Source: Rhodospirillaceae bacterium
Lineage (GTDB): Bacteria > Pseudomonadota > Alphaproteobacteria > Rhodospirillales > Casp-alpha2
Length of the DNA: 64,000 nt
Direction of reading: 5' to 3'
NCBI GenBank assembly: GCA_016845145.1
Contig: JAERTE010000103.1
Coordinates: forward strand, 102,926-166,925
In this document: positions 1-9,805 of the stretch, piece by piece
Numbering within the stretch: position 1 is the first letter of the stretch
Layout of the letters: the number at the start of each line of letters is the position of its first letter
Notes under the pieces: generated by a model
What the model was told of the DNA's origin: nothing
Database searches by the model: none
What the model saw: the letters and a program-made list of their open reading frames with translations, nothing else
Program-made: the position numbers and the translations under genes

Positions 1-1
1 A

Positions 2-55
2 ATCGAAGATTTGGAGCGCCGAATCGCCTGGCTTACGGAATTCGGGAACGACTAG
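2..55 (+). CDS. C-terminal end of an unidentified protein (partial)
   Basis: One plus-strand frame is open from the window edge and ends with TAG at 53-55, reading IEDLERRIAWLTEFGND. The composition (acidic, helical) looks like a genuine C terminus, and it is convergent with the Hpt gene, the two stop codons overlapping. Seventeen residues are too few to name a family, and an open frame this short can occur by chance. Confidence 0.3.
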   Translation: MEDLERRIAWLTEFGND

Positions 56-537
56 TTCACCAGTTTTTCGGCGACTTTCTCCAGGCCGAGTAAAATCTGA
101 TCGCCGGCCTTTCCGCCGTCGCCCTTCATTTTTTGGCCAATAACCAATTTCATATCATCGATGTGCACGCGAATTGCGTTCACTTCCGGATCACCATAGG
201 TGTCCAATTTCTCGATCAAACGGCAAAGCTGGTTGCCAATGGCCGTGACCAAATCGTAACCGAAGCTGCCGCCCTGCCCCTTCATGTCATGAGCGACCTG
301 GAAAACACCGTCGATCTCTTCCTTGCGCTCACCCGTAGCCGCGGCGAGGATTTTAAAGGCGGCGTCAATCCGCTTCAGATCATCCTGCACCCAATCGAGG
401 TACTGGTCAGCCATACCGGCAATGGCTTCCTCCGCACGCTCCAGCGTGGAAGTATCGACCGCCCCCGGTCCTCCGACGCGGACTTTCGTCTTGACCGTAT
501 TCGGTGGGTTGATGATTTCAACTTTGTCTTCGCTCAT
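52..537 (-). CDS. Hpt (histidine phosphotransfer) domain protein
   Basis: A 161-residue soluble protein that probably relays phosphoryl groups between a hybrid kinase and a response regulator. The motif HDMKGQGGSFGY, with the presumed phospho-histidine at residue 83, matches the HxxKG core of Hpt four-helix bundles. Residues 35-80 and 95-160 are predicted helical. No catalytic kinase domain is present. It is not adjacent to a kinase; the nearest hybrid kinase in this window is at 17302-20064, and a partnership is only inference. The ATG at 535-537 is used, and a possible promoter lies about 60 bases upstream. Confidence 0.85.
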   Translation of the reverse strand: MSEDKVEIINPPNTVKTKVRVGGPGAVDTSTLERAEEAIAGMADQYLDWVQDDLKRIDAAFKILAAATGERKEEIDGVFQVAHDMKGQGGSFGYDLVTAIGNQLCRLIEKLDTYGDPEVNAIRVHIDDMKLVIGQKMKGDGGKAGDQILLGLEKVAEKLVN

Positions 538-593
538 GGCTTCCGTTCCAAGCGCCTACCCCCGTATGCGGCGGTGGTAATTGGCAATAACGC

Positions 594-623
594 TATAATC
601 TCGTGTACAAGATTGATTCGCAA
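594..623 (-). promoter_or_regulatory. Possible sigma70-type promoter for the Hpt gene
   Basis: On the minus strand TTGCGA (623-618) and ATTATA (599-594) are separated by 18 bases, about 60 bases before the Hpt start codon. The match is moderate. The -10 region is nearly symmetric (TATAAT reads on the plus strand), so the direction is not certain. Confidence 0.35.
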
Positions 624-687
624 CTAAAATCCCGACCAGCAACGCATACGAGCCATTTATACATAACGCCGCTTAATGACTCCAAGC

Positions 688-1125
688 TTACAACAAGCCC
701 AAATCCCGCAGTTCAGCAGCCATCTCCGGGGGCAAATCCGCCGTATTCCTCGCCATGTCACCGAGGTCTGCCGGTGCTTTGTCCACAGGAAAATAGCGCC
801 ATCCTTGAAATGCACGGAAGGCACGCGGTTCCGTTCGGACGTGTTCCGGCGCATAAAGGATCGCACACGCGGGTGTGCCGTTTTCACGTTCCGTGTGCTC
901 TAGTCCGATAATCCGTTGACGCACCTGAATGACGCCCTTGATCACCCAATAGAGCGATCCACCGTCCAGGACCTCATCGCGACGACGCGGCATATTTCGA
1001 GTCAAATGACGCAATTGCGGTTCTTCCCCGCGCGCCCTTGCCGCGTCCATGCGTGCTGCCTGTACCTGCGCCAAATGTTCGACGGTCTCAATTCCCACGC
1101 AAAGCTTGATCAGATTGACGGTCAC
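688..1125 (-). CDS. DUF1489 family protein
   Basis: A 145-residue protein with the N terminus [11 protein letters not shown] and the central patterns TRNMPRR and GSLYWVIKG, which I recognise from the alphaproteobacterial DUF1489 family. Its function is unknown. The GTG start at 1125 overlaps the HMG-CoA lyase stop in a GTGA arrangement, so it is probably translated as the last gene of the liu operon. No signal peptide or membrane segment is evident. The family is widespread in alphaproteobacteria, so its presence here may be positional rather than part of leucine breakdown. Confidence 0.85.
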   Translation of the reverse strand: MTVNLIKLCVGIETVEHLAQVQAARMDAARARGEEPQLRHLTRNMPRRRDEVLDGGSLYWVIKGVIQVRQRIIGLEHTERENGTPACAILYAPEHVRTEPRAFRAFQGWRYFPVDKAPADLGDMARNTADLPPEMAAELRDLGLL

Positions 1126-2030
1126 GCCGCCGCCTTGCCGGACAAAGCGCGCGTCACTTTGGCGCTGGACACCCGGCCCAAAGCATCGGAAATGAACGCC
1201 CCCGTTTCAACCAGTGCCTTCAAATCAATGCCGGTGTCGATACCAAGGCCATTCAACATGTAAAGCACGTCTTCAGTCGCCACGTTTCCAGACGCCCCTT
1301 TGGCATAGGGACACCCACCAAGCCCGGATACGGACGCATCGATGACAGCCACACCCTGCTCCATGACGGCCAGAATATTGGCCAACGACTGCCCATAGGT
1401 ATCGTGGAAATGCACCGCAATTCGATCCAGCGGAAGGTGTGCCGCGACCGCTTCGATCATGGCTTGTGCTTTGGCCGGCGTGCCTGTGCCAATGGTGTCG
1501 CCTAAGGAAACTTCATGGCAGCCCATGTCCCACAGAACTTTGGCCACGCGCGCCACTTCGCCGGCCGCCACCTCGCCCTCATAGGGGCAGCCCAGAACAC
1601 ACGAGATATACCCACGAACCGGAATGTCCGCAGCCTTGGCGGCGTCGCATACCGGCTGGAACCGCGCCAAGCTTTCTTCGATGGAACAGTTGATATTCTT
1701 TTGCGAAAAGCTCTCCGACGCTGCGCCGAATACCGCCACTTCATCGGCCTTGGCTGCAACGGCGGCCTCGAACCCCTTCATATTCGGGGTCAGAACCGAA
1801 TAAACAATATCATCGCGGCGCGAAATCCCGGCCATGACATCGTTCGAATCGGCCATTTTCGGCACCCACTTGGGCGAAACGAAAGCACCGGCCTCGATAA
1901 ACCTGAGCCCAGCGGCGGCTAAACGGTCCACCAATTCAATCTTAGTCCCCGTTGAAATTTCCGAAGGCTCATTCTGCAGGCCATCGCGCGGACCGACATC
2001 AACAATTTTTACTTTTTCCGGATACTTCAT
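1122..2030 (-). CDS. liuE: Hydroxymethylglutaryl-CoA lyase
   Basis: Cleaves HMG-CoA to acetyl-CoA and acetoacetate, the last step of the leucine branch. The 302-residue length is normal for the family. Diagnostic signatures are [12 protein letters not shown] near the N terminus (substrate and metal binding Arg/Asp), the metal-binding [10 protein letters not shown], and the catalytic cysteine loop [14 protein letters not shown]. The ATG overlaps the stop of the biotin-carboxylase gene upstream (ATGA), indicating translational coupling within the liu operon. Homologous TIM-barrel lyases such as homocitrate synthase lack the cysteine-loop signature, so the assignment is firm. Confidence 0.96.
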   Translation of the reverse strand: MKYPEKVKIVDVGPRDGLQNEPSEISTGTKIELVDRLAAAGLRFIEAGAFVSPKWVPKMADSNDVMAGISRRDDIVYSVLTPNMKGFEAAVAAKADEVAVFGAASESFSQKNINCSIEESLARFQPVCDAAKAADIPVRGYISCVLGCPYEGEVAAGEVARVAKVLWDMGCHEVSLGDTIGTGTPAKAQAMIEAVAAHLPLDRIAVHFHDTYGQSLANILAVMEQGVAVIDASVSGLGGCPYAKGASGNVATEDVLYMLNGLGIDTGIDLKALVETGAFISDALGRVSSAKVTRALSGKAAA

Positions 2031-4048
2031 GATTCTTGCTCTGCCTCTTCGAATGCCAACAAATCGACACCCTCGTCCACCTGATCGCCGACCCCATAGT
2101 GAACCGCCGTTACCACACCGTCCACAGGCGCCTTGATGGCATGCTCCATTTTCATGGCTTCCAACACCATGAGCGTTGTTCCGCCAACAACCTCTTCACC
2201 GGCCGTCACGTTCACCACGACGACCTTTCCGGGCATGGGTGACGCCAACACAGGTGCGTCGCCATCTTCCGCCGCCGCCAACAGTGCCGGGTCTGCTAGA
2301 CGCATGCGGCAGGCGCGATGATCCAGGAATACCGTCAGATCGGTCCCCACCACAACAACCCGAGCCGCAACGCCACGTCCATCGATAACGGCTTTCACAG
2401 TGCCATCGACGCCAACTGCACCATAGACTTCGCAATCCACGTCGCCGCCTTCTTCGTGCAACCGGAACAAATGCCCCGATGAGGTCGGAATGGCGGACAC
2501 AACGATCTCGTTCTCGCCCCACCGGAACTGCAAATCCTGATGTGCCACATCATTCATCCGCCAACAATCCGACATTGACCACGGAGTCGTCGGATCGCCT
2601 CGGAGTGATGCCTGGGTTCGAGCCTCGGCCGCGCGTTGCTCCAGCAGCCACAAACCGGCGCAAACGAACGCATCGCTGTTCGGTGTTGTATCAGAGGCAA
2701 ACGAGACCGGGTCCAACCGGTCAATCATCCCCGTATCAACATCTCCGCCCCTGAACGCTTCGTCATCGACGAGAAACTTCAAGAGCCCTCGGTTGACCGT
2801 CGGTCCGACCACCTCCACGCCGCTCAGCGTCGATGACATGCGTCGGCACGCCGCCGCGCGGTCGGTATCCCATACGATCACTTTGGCAATCATCGGGTCG
2901 TAGAAAGACGAAACTGCCTGCCCTGCTTCGACGCCGGTATCGATGCGCACATTCATCGACGGTGCGGGAAATGCCAAATGATGAATGGCGCCAGGAGCCG
3001 GCAAGAAACCGGCATCCGGATCCTCCGCATAGAGCCGTGCTTCCATGGCGTGCCCGGTGATCGTCAATTCGTCCTGCATCATCGGCAAAGTGCCACCGGC
3101 GGCAACGCGGAACTGCCATTCCACCAAATCCTGTCCGGTGATCATCTCGGTCACCGGATGCTCAACCTGCAGGCGCGTGTTCATTTCCATGAAATAAAAT
3201 GAGCCGTCTGTATCGAGTAAAAACTCAACCGTGCCTGCGTTCTCGTATCCCACCGCTTTCGCCGCATCCACGGCAGCAGCACCCATGCGCGCGCGAAGCT
3301 CTTCCGTCATGCCCGGTGCGGGGGCCTCTTCGATGACTTTTTGGTGACGGCGCTGCAGGGAGCAATCACGCTCAAACAAATGCACGCAGTTGCCATGGCT
3401 ATCGGCAAAGACCTGCACTTCCACGTGGCGCGGCTTGGTCAAGTACTTCTCCACCAGCAACCTGCCGTCGCCGAAAGACGCGACGCCTTCACGGCGGGCC
3501 GAGTCGGCGGCTTCCGCCAAATCCTCAACCCGTTCAACCACCCGCATTCCCTTGCCTCCGCCGCCCATGGCAGCCTTCAGCAGCACCGGATAGCCAATCT
3601 CGTCGGCTGATGCCGCCAACCGTTCAACGGATTGATCCTCACCGTAATAACCAGGCACTACCGGCACGCCGGCTTTCTCCATGATCGCCTTGGCGTTGTC
3701 TTTGGCGCCCATGGAGCGGATGGCATCGGCCGGCGGCCCGATGAAAATAAGCCCTGCTGCACGCACGGCATCGGCGAAATCGGCGTTCTCGGACAGAAAC
3801 CCGTATCCCGGATGAATGGCGTCGGCGCCCGTGGCTTTCGCAGCGGCCAGAATTTTGTCGGCGAGCAAATAGCTCTCAGCTGCCGGCGGCGGCCCCAAAT
3901 GCACCGACTGCCCGGCTTGGCGTACGTGCGGCGCATCGGCATCGGCATCGGAATAGACAGCCACGCTGGCAATGCCCATGCGCTCCGCCGTGCGCATGAC
4001 CCGGCAGGCGATTTCCGCACGATTGGCGACTAGAATTTTCTGAAACAC
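2027..4048 (-). CDS. liuD: Methylcrotonoyl-CoA carboxylase, biotin-carboxylase (alpha) subunit
   Basis: ATP-dependent carboxylation of the protein-bound biotin used to convert 3-methylcrotonyl-CoA to 3-methylglutaconyl-CoA. Order: biotin carboxylase domain (about 1-450, with [12 protein letters not shown], the glycine-rich [12 protein letters not shown] and [14 protein letters not shown]), a linker, then a biotinyl domain with the attachment site EAMKM, lysine about 633. I chose the GTG at 4048 because GGAG lies about 10 bases upstream; a TTG at 4078 would overlap the hydratase gene by 13 bases. Substrate choice (methylcrotonyl rather than propionyl) is inferred from the operon. Confidence 0.93.
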   Translation of the reverse strand: MFQKILVANRAEIACRVMRTAERMGIASVAVYSDADADAPHVRQAGQSVHLGPPPAAESYLLADKILAAAKATGADAIHPGYGFLSENADFADAVRAAGLIFIGPPADAIRSMGAKDNAKAIMEKAGVPVVPGYYGEDQSVERLAASADEIGYPVLLKAAMGGGGKGMRVVERVEDLAEAADSARREGVASFGDGRLLVEKYLTKPRHVEVQVFADSHGNCVHLFERDCSLQRRHQKVIEEAPAPGMTEELRARMGAAAVDAAKAVGYENAGTVEFLLDTDGSFYFMEMNTRLQVEHPVTEMITGQDLVEWQFRVAAGGTLPMMQDELTITGHAMEARLYAEDPDAGFLPAPGAIHHLAFPAPSMNVRIDTGVEAGQAVSSFYDPMIAKVIVWDTDRAAACRRMSSTLSGVEVVGPTVNRGLLKFLVDDEAFRGGDVDTGMIDRLDPVSFASDTTPNSDAFVCAGLWLLEQRAAEARTQASLRGDPTTPWSMSDCWRMNDVAHQDLQFRWGENEIVVSAIPTSSGHLFRLHEEGGDVDCEVYGAVGVDGTVKAVIDGRGVAARVVVVGTDLTVFLDHRACRMRLADPALLAAAEDGDAPVLASPMPGKVVVVNVTAGEEVVGGTTLMVLEAMKMEHAIKAPVDGVVTAVHYGVGDQVDEGVDLLAFEEAEQES

Positions 4049-4065
4049 GTCACCGAAACTCCCTA

Positions 4066-4842
4066 CTATTCGATCCAAGCCGGTTTGCGCTTTTCCAGAA
4101 AGGCTTGAATGCCCTCCCTGCCCTCGTCCGTGGCGCGGACGTCGGCAATGCGCTTGGCCGTATCATTCAACACACTTTCGTCCACCGGCTTATTGGCCAC
4201 CGCATGGATCAAATCCTTGGCCGCGATCATCGCCGCCGGGCTGTTGTTCATCATAGTGGCCACGATGCCGTCCACCGTCGCCTCCAGTTCATCTGCAGCA
4301 ACGACCTGATGCACCAATCCCAAATCCAGCGCCGTCGCCGCATCGAACAGCTCTGCGGTCAGGAAATAGCGATGCGCCTGGCGTTCACCGATGGCGGCCA
4401 CAACGTAGGGTGAGATGGTCGCCGGCGTGATGCCCAGTTTGACTTCCGAGAAGATGAAACGTGCTTTTTCCGACGCTATGGCAATATCGCATACAGACAC
4501 CATGCCGACACCGCCGCCGTAGGCCGGCCCTTGAATTTGCCCGATCACAGGTTGCGGACATGTGGCTATGGTGTGCAGCATGCCGGCCAAGGCCTTACCA
4601 TCGGCGACATTTTCCTCGTAGGAATACCCCGACATCCGCTTCATCCAGTTGAGGTCCGCACCGGCGCAGAAGCTTTTGCCCTCGGCCTTCAACACAATCA
4701 GCCTAACATCGGCGTTCTCGGATAACCCTGAAAACGTTTCCTGCAGGCCGGCAATCAAGGCTTCGTCGAAGGCGTTGTGCACCTCGGGCCGATTGAGCGT
4801 GACCGTGGCCCGGCCTTGATCATTGACTTCCGTCTTGAGCAT
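4066..4842 (-). CDS. liuC: Methylglutaconyl-CoA hydratase (crotonase family)
   Basis: Hydrates 3-methylglutaconyl-CoA to HMG-CoA. A 258-residue crotonase-fold protein with the CoA oxyanion-hole segments KSFCAGADLNWM and GPAYGGGVGMVSVCD, and a catalytic glutamate in FSEVKLGITPATIS. The GADLNWM and SPYVVAAIG patterns fit the AUH/LiuC subgroup. It lies between the two methylcrotonyl-CoA carboxylase subunits, the usual place for LiuC. The start is the ATG at 4842, 18 bases after the carboxylase beta stop. Confidence 0.92.
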   Translation of the reverse strand: MLKTEVNDQGRATVTLNRPEVHNAFDEALIAGLQETFSGLSENADVRLIVLKAEGKSFCAGADLNWMKRMSGYSYEENVADGKALAGMLHTIATCPQPVIGQIQGPAYGGGVGMVSVCDIAIASEKARFIFSEVKLGITPATISPYVVAAIGERQAHRYFLTAELFDAATALDLGLVHQVVAADELEATVDGIVATMMNNSPAAMIAAKDLIHAVANKPVDESVLNDTAKRIADVRATDEGREGIQAFLEKRKPAWIE

Positions 4843-4860
4843 TGTTATCTCGTCCCCCGC

Positions 4861-6468
4861 CTACATCCGGAACACGCCGAAATCGGTCTTCTCAATCGGC
4901 GCATTGAGCGCTGCCGAAATGGAGAGCCCCAGCACCATGCGCGTGTCCTTGGGATCAATAACGCCGTCATCCCAAAGCCGCGCGCTGGCATAGTACGGGT
5001 GTCCTTGGTGTTCATATTGGTCGAGGATCGGCTGCTTGAACGCGGCCTCTTCATCCTCGGGCCACGTTTCTCCACGGGCCTCCATGCTGTCGCGTTTGAC
5101 CGTCGACAACACCGACGAGGCTTGCTCGCCCCCCATCACCGAAATCCGCGCGTTCGGCCACATCCACAAGAACTTTGGCGAATAAGCCCGCCCGCACATG
5201 GAATAGTTTCCCGCACCGAAGCTGCCGCCGATAATCACCGTGAATTTCGGCACCGCGGCGGATGCCACAGCGGTAACCATCTTCGCGCCATCACGGGCAA
5301 TGCCGCCCGATTCGTATTTCTGCCCAACCATGAAGCCGGCGATGTTCTGCAGGAACACCAGCGGGATTTTGCGTTGTGCGCAAAGCTCGATGAAGTGTGA
5401 GCCTTTCAGAGCAGATTCGGAAAACAGGATACCGTTGTTGGCGATAATACCGACCGGATAGCCGAAGATGCGTGCGAACCCGCAAATCAGCGTGGTGCCG
5501 TAAAGCTGCTTGAACTCGTCGAAACGCGATCCATCGACAATGCGCGCAATCACCTCGCGCACATCGTAAGGTTTTTTCAAGTCTTGCGGCACCATGCCGT
5601 AAATGTCTTCCAGCGGATAGGCGGGCTCTTCAGGCTCACGCACATCCATGTCGACGTTTTTGACGCGGTTCAGGTTCTCCACCGCGCGCCGTGCCAATGC
5701 GAGCGCGTGGTCATCGTCGCGCGCCATGTGGTCGGTGACGCCGGAAACCTTGGAATGCACCTCAGCACCGCCCAAATCCTCGGCTGATACCACCTCGCCG
5801 GTGGCCGCCTTAACCAACGGCGGACCGCCCAAAAAGATCGTGCCTTGCTTCTCAACGATGATGCTCTCGTCACACATGGCCGGCACATAGGCGCCGCCCG
5901 CCGTGCACGAACCCATGACCACGGCGATTTGTGGGATGCCCTGGCCGCTCATGTTGGCTTGGTTGTAGAAAATCCGCCCGAAATGGTCGCGGCCGGGAAA
6001 CACGTCGTCTTGTTCCGGCAAAAAGGCACCACCGGAATCGACCAGATAAATACATGGCAGGTTGTTCTGCTGCGCCACTTCCTGCGCCCGCAAGTGTTTC
6101 TTTACCGTGATCGGATAGTAGGTCCCGCCCTTGACGGTGGCGTCGTTGGCGACCACGACGACCTCCGTACCGGCCACGCGGCCAATACCGGTGATCACGC
6201 CGCCGGCCGGCACTGGGCTTTCGTACATGTCGTGTCCGGCGAGCTGCGAGAACTCCAAGAACGGTGAGCCCGGATCGAGCAACCGCCGAACCCGTTCCCG
6301 CGGCAGTAGCTTGCCGCGCGCCGTGTGCTTGTCACGCGCCCGCTCGCCGCCACCTTGTTTTGCCTCACCGACGACCCGGCGCAAATCCTCAACGACCTTG
6401 CGCATGTCGGCGGCATTGGCCTTGAACTCGTCGGAATTCGGAATTGCGGCTGTCCGGATAACGCTCAT
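4861..6468 (-). CDS. liuB: Methylcrotonoyl-CoA carboxylase, carboxyltransferase (beta) subunit
   Basis: Transfers CO2 from carboxybiotin to 3-methylcrotonyl-CoA. The 535-residue length fits the family. N- and C-terminal crotonase-like carboxyltransferase halves are visible: the first with [20 protein letters not shown] and [13 protein letters not shown], the second with [30 protein letters not shown] and a tail containing [10 protein letters not shown]. The asparagine/glycine-rich [10 protein letters not shown] and MGGEQA patterns separate MCC beta from propionyl-CoA carboxylase beta. Four bases separate it from the rhodanese stop upstream. Confidence 0.95.
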   Translation of the reverse strand: MSVIRTAAIPNSDEFKANAADMRKVVEDLRRVVGEAKQGGGERARDKHTARGKLLPRERVRRLLDPGSPFLEFSQLAGHDMYESPVPAGGVITGIGRVAGTEVVVVANDATVKGGTYYPITVKKHLRAQEVAQQNNLPCIYLVDSGGAFLPEQDDVFPGRDHFGRIFYNQANMSGQGIPQIAVVMGSCTAGGAYVPAMCDESIIVEKQGTIFLGGPPLVKAATGEVVSAEDLGGAEVHSKVSGVTDHMARDDDHALALARRAVENLNRVKNVDMDVREPEEPAYPLEDIYGMVPQDLKKPYDVREVIARIVDGSRFDEFKQLYGTTLICGFARIFGYPVGIIANNGILFSESALKGSHFIELCAQRKIPLVFLQNIAGFMVGQKYESGGIARDGAKMVTAVASAAVPKFTVIIGGSFGAGNYSMCGRAYSPKFLWMWPNARISVMGGEQASSVLSTVKRDSMEARGETWPEDEEAAFKQPILDQYEHQGHPYYASARLWDDGVIDPKDTRMVLGLSISAALNAPIEKTDFGVFRM

Positions 6469-6471
6469 GAT

Positions 6472-6882
6472 CTATTGCTTCTTCTTTGTCTCATCGATGG
6501 GACCACCGGCCTCTTTCCAGCCACCGAACCCTTCGGCGAAATGCACAATGTTGGGAAAGCCCATATCCTGCAGAGTTTTCGCCGCCAATGCGGAACGCCA
6601 AGCGGCGGCGCAAAACAACACGTAGGTTTTAGTCTCGTCACCGAACACCGGCTTGTGGTACTTGCTCTCCGGGTCAAACCAAAACTCCAGCATGCCGCGC
6701 GGCGCGTGGATGGAGCCGGGAATGGTGCCATCGCGCTCCAGCTCGCGCACGTCGCGGATATCGACGAATACCATTTCGTCGTCGGCGATTTTCTCGATAG
6801 CTTCTTCGGTGGACATGGTGATGACCACGGCCTCGGCTTCTTCCACCAATTCCTTGATGCCCTTTTTCAGCTTAATAGCCAT
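6472..6882 (-). CDS. Rhodanese-like domain protein
   Basis: A single-domain, 136-residue sulfurtransferase-like protein. It carries FVDIRDVRELERDGTIPGSI (rhodanese CH2A-type region) and the active-site loop CAAAWRSA with the catalytic cysteine and the arginine six residues into the loop. No signal peptide is seen, so it should be cytosolic. Its place between carboxyltransferase and isomerase genes of the liu operon is unusual; its substrate is unknown. ATG at 6882, with AAGGAA upstream as ribosome binding site. Confidence 0.88.
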   Translation of the reverse strand: MAIKLKKGIKELVEEAEAVVITMSTEEAIEKIADDEMVFVDIRDVRELERDGTIPGSIHAPRGMLEFWFDPESKYHKPVFGDETKTYVLFCAAAWRSALAAKTLQDMGFPNIVHFAEGFGGWKEAGGPIDETKKKQ

Positions 6883-6904
6883 TCTTGTCGTTCCTTTTCG
6901 TCTA

Positions 6905-7507
6905 TTACCAACCGCCGCGTTCGATCCAGCGGCGTATCATCCACATGCGGTCCGATCCCCAGAACCCTTCACCGTCGACAATGAAATACGGCGCGCCGAA
7001 GACGCCCGCATCGATGGCCGATTGGGTCTCGTCCTTGAGGCGTTGCTTCACTTTGTCATCAGCCAGCGCCGCCGCCAATTCGGCATGATCTATGCCTAGC
7101 GGCGCGGCCACTTCCGCCACTGCATCGGGCGAGCCGATGTCTTGGCCGCGACCGAAATAGGTCATAAACACTTCCTTGGCGAACTGTTTGGCCAGCGCCG
7201 GGTCGCGATCATGTATCCAATAGTACGCGCGCGCCGCGGCAACGGTACTGATTGGGAAACCTTCCGGCATCGTCCACGGGACATTCATGTAACGCGACAG
7301 ACGCTGCCAATCTTTTTCGCAGTACTCGCCCTTCATCGGGATGGTGCTCAGCGGTTGTGCGCCGGTGACGCTGAACAAAGCGCCCAACAAAAACGGTTTC
7401 CATTCCACATCACGGCCAAGCGCCTCGCAGGTCTCTTCGATCTTGAAGGTCGCAAAATAGGAATACGGCGACGCGAACTCGAAATAGAATTTTACCGGTT
7501 CAGACAT
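6905..7507 (-). CDS. 2-hydroxychromene-2-carboxylate isomerase-like protein (DsbA-fold, kappa-GST type)
   Basis: About 200 residues, beginning MSEPVKFYFEFASPYSYFA. The FxFxSPYSYF motif is characteristic of HCCA isomerases and kappa-class glutathione transferases, in which serine replaces the DsbA CxxC and glutathione is the cofactor. The C terminus holds GVFGAPYFIVDGEGFWGSDR, the cis-proline loop plus WGxDR. ATG at 7507 is preferred over an upstream TTG because AGGAGG stands just before it. The operon position suggests a glutathione-dependent isomerisation or detoxification linked to acyl-CoA metabolism, but the true substrate is unknown. Confidence 0.85.
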   Translation of the reverse strand: MSEPVKFYFEFASPYSYFATFKIEETCEALGRDVEWKPFLLGALFSVTGAQPLSTIPMKGEYCEKDWQRLSRYMNVPWTMPEGFPISTVAAARAYYWIHDRDPALAKQFAKEVFMTYFGRGQDIGSPDAVAEVAAPLGIDHAELAAALADDKVKQRLKDETQSAIDAGVFGAPYFIVDGEGFWGSDRMWMIRRWIERGGW

Positions 7508-7515
7508 AGCCCCTC

Positions 7516-8199
7516 CTACCAAGGCAACGACGTGCCATCGTAATTGAAGAATTCACCGCTATCGCTTGTCGTCAAACCGGCGATCGTGCCGCGTAAGCCG
7601 GTGACGCTGGTAACCTCGTCGATATCGGCCCCTGGGCCGCCCATATCGGTTTGCACCCACCCGGGATGGAACATTACGCATATGATGCCGCGTGCCGCCA
7701 CGTCATTGGCGAAAATCCGCATCACCATGTTCACCGCCGCCTTGGATGACCGATAAATATAATCGGCGCCGCTCGTGGTGCCGCCGATGGACGCCATAAT
7801 GGATGAGATCGTCACTACTTTCTTCTGATCGCTCGCGGCCACGTGGTCGGCAAAGGCGGTCGAAATTTTCAGGGGCGACAACGTGTTGGTCCTGAGCACC
7901 TGTTCCCACTCGGCGTAATCCATGTCCGCCGCGCCCATGCCGCGCGGTCCGTAAATTCCGGCGTTGTTGACCAGCACGTCGATGGCCGTACCTTGCAGAT
8001 CACTCGCCAGACGATCGACCTGGCGGTGATCCGTCACATCCAGGCCATGTACTTGCACATCACCTTCGATGGTCGCCAGCTCGCCCACCCCGATGGGGTT
8101 GCGGCAGGTGGCGATCACCGTCCAGCCATCGGCTGCATACTGACGCGCCTGCTCCAGTCCAAGACCACGATTTGCGCCGGTAATCATTACTGTTGGCAT
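7516..8199 (-). CDS. Short-chain dehydrogenase/reductase
   Basis: A 227-residue classical SDR. The cofactor-binding motif TGANRGLG is at residues 7-14, NNAG is present (VLVNNAGIYG), the catalytic serine lies in VTISSIMASIGG and the YRSSKAA segment supplies YxxxK. The overall pattern, including GWVQTDMGG, resembles C-factor-like SDRs. NAD(P)-dependent oxidoreduction of an unknown carbonyl substrate is expected. It is followed after eight bases by the isomerase gene, and preceded by the RidA gene. Confidence 0.88.
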   Translation of the reverse strand: MPTVMITGANRGLGLEQARQYAADGWTVIATCRNPIGVGELATIEGDVQVHGLDVTDHRQVDRLASDLQGTAIDVLVNNAGIYGPRGMGAADMDYAEWEQVLRTNTLSPLKISTAFADHVAASDQKKVVTISSIMASIGGTTSGADYIYRSSKAAVNMVMRIFANDVAARGIICVMFHPGWVQTDMGGPGADIDEVTSVTGLRGTIAGLTTSDSGEFFNYDGTSLPW

Positions 8200-8202
8200 C
8201 GC

Positions 8203-8592
8203 CTAGTTCTCCTTCCGCATTCGTGCGGTGACTTCAATCTCGACCTTCATACGCGGGTCGATCAATGCCGCGATGATCGCCGTGGCGGCGGGCCGGGTGT
8301 CGGCGAAATGCTCTCCGATAACCGACCCGACTGTATCCCAATCGGCCCCATCCGCCACGGTATACCGTGCCCGCACCACGTCAGCGAGCGATGCCCCGGC
8401 TTCAGCCAGGGCATCCTGGATATTGTGGAACGTCTGGCGGGTCTGCTCAGCCACGTCGGAGGCAATCGTGCCGGCGGCGTAGTCGAAACCGGTTGTGCCG
8501 GCAACGAACACCCACTCGCCCTCGACCACGGCCCGGGAGTAACCGTACCGGGCCTCGAGCTCTGAACCCGATGAGATCAGACGCCGCGTCAT
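8203..8592 (-). CDS. RidA family (YjgF/YER057c/UK114) protein
   Basis: A 129-residue homologue of RidA, whose archetype hydrolyses reactive enamine/imine intermediates. Visible features are VFVAGTTGFDY near the start, NIQDALAEAGASLADVVRARYTV in the middle and PAATAIIAAL near the end, where RidA has the PARxxV substrate arginine; here alanine stands in place of that arginine. It may therefore belong to a RidA subgroup (Rid4-7 like) without classical deaminase activity. It lies between the thiolase and SDR genes of the liu operon, and its role there is unknown. Confidence 0.85.
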   Translation of the reverse strand: MTRRLISSGSELEARYGYSRAVVEGEWVFVAGTTGFDYAAGTIASDVAEQTRQTFHNIQDALAEAGASLADVVRARYTVADGADWDTVGSVIGEHFADTRPAATAIIAALIDPRMKVEIEVTARMRKEN

Positions 8593-8600
8593 CCCCGCGC

Positions 8601-9791
8601 TCAGTTCACCCGTTCGATAGCAACAGCTGTTGCTTCGCCACCACCGATGCAGAGCGATGCAACGCCTTTCTCGAGATCATATTTCTCAAGCGCGTTCATC
8701 AACGTGACGATGATACGCGAGCCCGACGCACCGACCGGATGGCCAAGCGCACAAGCACCGCCGTGCACGTTAATTTTGTCGTGTGGGATGTCGAGGTCGC
8801 GCATGGCGGCCATGGCGACGACGGCGAAGGCTTCGTTGACCTCAAACAGATCGACGTCGTCTTTCGACCAGCCCGACTTTTCCAATACCTTCTCGATGGA
8901 GCCGATGGGCGCCGTGGTGAACCACTGCGGCTCTTGCGAGTGGGTTGCATGCGCATGAATGACGGCCTTCGGCGCAAGACCGCGCTGCTCGGCTTCGGAG
9001 CGCCGCATCAGCACCAAAGCCGCCGCACCATCCGAGATCGAAGACGAGTTTGCCGGTGTCACCGTGCCGTCCTTGCGGAATGCCGGTTTGAGCTGCGGAA
9101 TTTTGTCGATGTTGGCGTTGAATGGCTGTTCGTCGCTATCGACCACGGTTTCGCCCTTGCGGGTCTTAACCGTCACCGGTTCGATTTCCGGCTTGAAGGT
9201 GCCGTCCTCAACCGCCTTCTTGGCGCGGGTCAGCGACTCGATGGCATATGCGTCCTGCGCTTCGCGGGTGAACTGGTAATGTTCAGCACAATCCTCGGCA
9301 TAGGAGCCCATCAGCTTACCCTCGTCGTAGGCATCTTCCAGGCCATCCATGAACATGTGGTCCTGCACTGTGTCTCCGGCGCCCAGCCGATAGCCGTTAC
9401 GCGCCTTGGGCAGGATGTACGGCGCTTGGGTCATGCTCTCCATGCCACCGGCAATCATCACTTCGGCCGAGCCCGCCAATATGTTGTCGTGTGCCAACAT
9501 GGCCGATTTCATGGCCGAGCCACACATCTTGGAAATCGTCGTCGCGCCCGAGCTCCAGGGCACGCCCGCGTTGTGCGCGGCTTGGCGGGCCGGCGCCTGA
9601 CGCACACCGGCAAACAAGCAAAGCCCCATGATGACTTCGGCAACGTCCTGAGCTGGCACTCCTGCACGCTCAAGCGCCGATTTTATGGCGATGCCGCCCA
9701 GTTCCGGCGCGCTCACCGCTGAGAGCGAACCTTGAAAGCCGCCCATGGGGGTACGCGCGGCGCCGACAATAACAATGGGATCATCTAACAT
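8601..9791 (-). CDS. Acetyl-CoA C-acyltransferase (thiolase)
   Basis: A 396-residue canonical thiolase. The nucleophilic cysteine is in TISKMCGSAMKSAM, the catalytic histidine in ALGHPVGASGSR and the second cysteine in ASLCIGGGEATA. It probably interconverts acetoacetyl-CoA with acetyl-CoA, completing use of the acetoacetate released by HMG-CoA lyase; a broader 3-ketoacyl-CoA range is possible. No CoA-transferase or acetoacetyl-CoA synthetase gene is present in this operon, so acetoacetate activation must be encoded elsewhere. ATG at 9791. Confidence 0.95.
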   Translation of the reverse strand: MLDDPIVIVGAARTPMGGFQGSLSAVSAPELGGIAIKSALERAGVPAQDVAEVIMGLCLFAGVRQAPARQAAHNAGVPWSSGATTISKMCGSAMKSAMLAHDNILAGSAEVMIAGGMESMTQAPYILPKARNGYRLGAGDTVQDHMFMDGLEDAYDEGKLMGSYAEDCAEHYQFTREAQDAYAIESLTRAKKAVEDGTFKPEIEPVTVKTRKGETVVDSDEQPFNANIDKIPQLKPAFRKDGTVTPANSSSISDGAAALVLMRRSEAEQRGLAPKAVIHAHATHSQEPQWFTTAPIGSIEKVLEKSGWSKDDVDLFEVNEAFAVVAMAAMRDLDIPHDKINVHGGACALGHPVGASGSRIIVTLMNALEKYDLEKGVASLCIGGGEATAVAIERVN

Positions 9792-9805
9792 AGCTGTTTC
9801 CTCTC

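Noticed and set aside
594..599. TATAAT on the plus strand
   Set aside because: No suitable -35 or downstream plus-strand gene; it is better explained as the reverse side of the minus-strand -10.
8367..9722. Plus-strand open frame of 451 codons across the RidA and thiolase genes
   Set aside because: Antisense shadow of two clear genes; residue composition (Arg, His rich) is typical of a reversed GC-rich frame.
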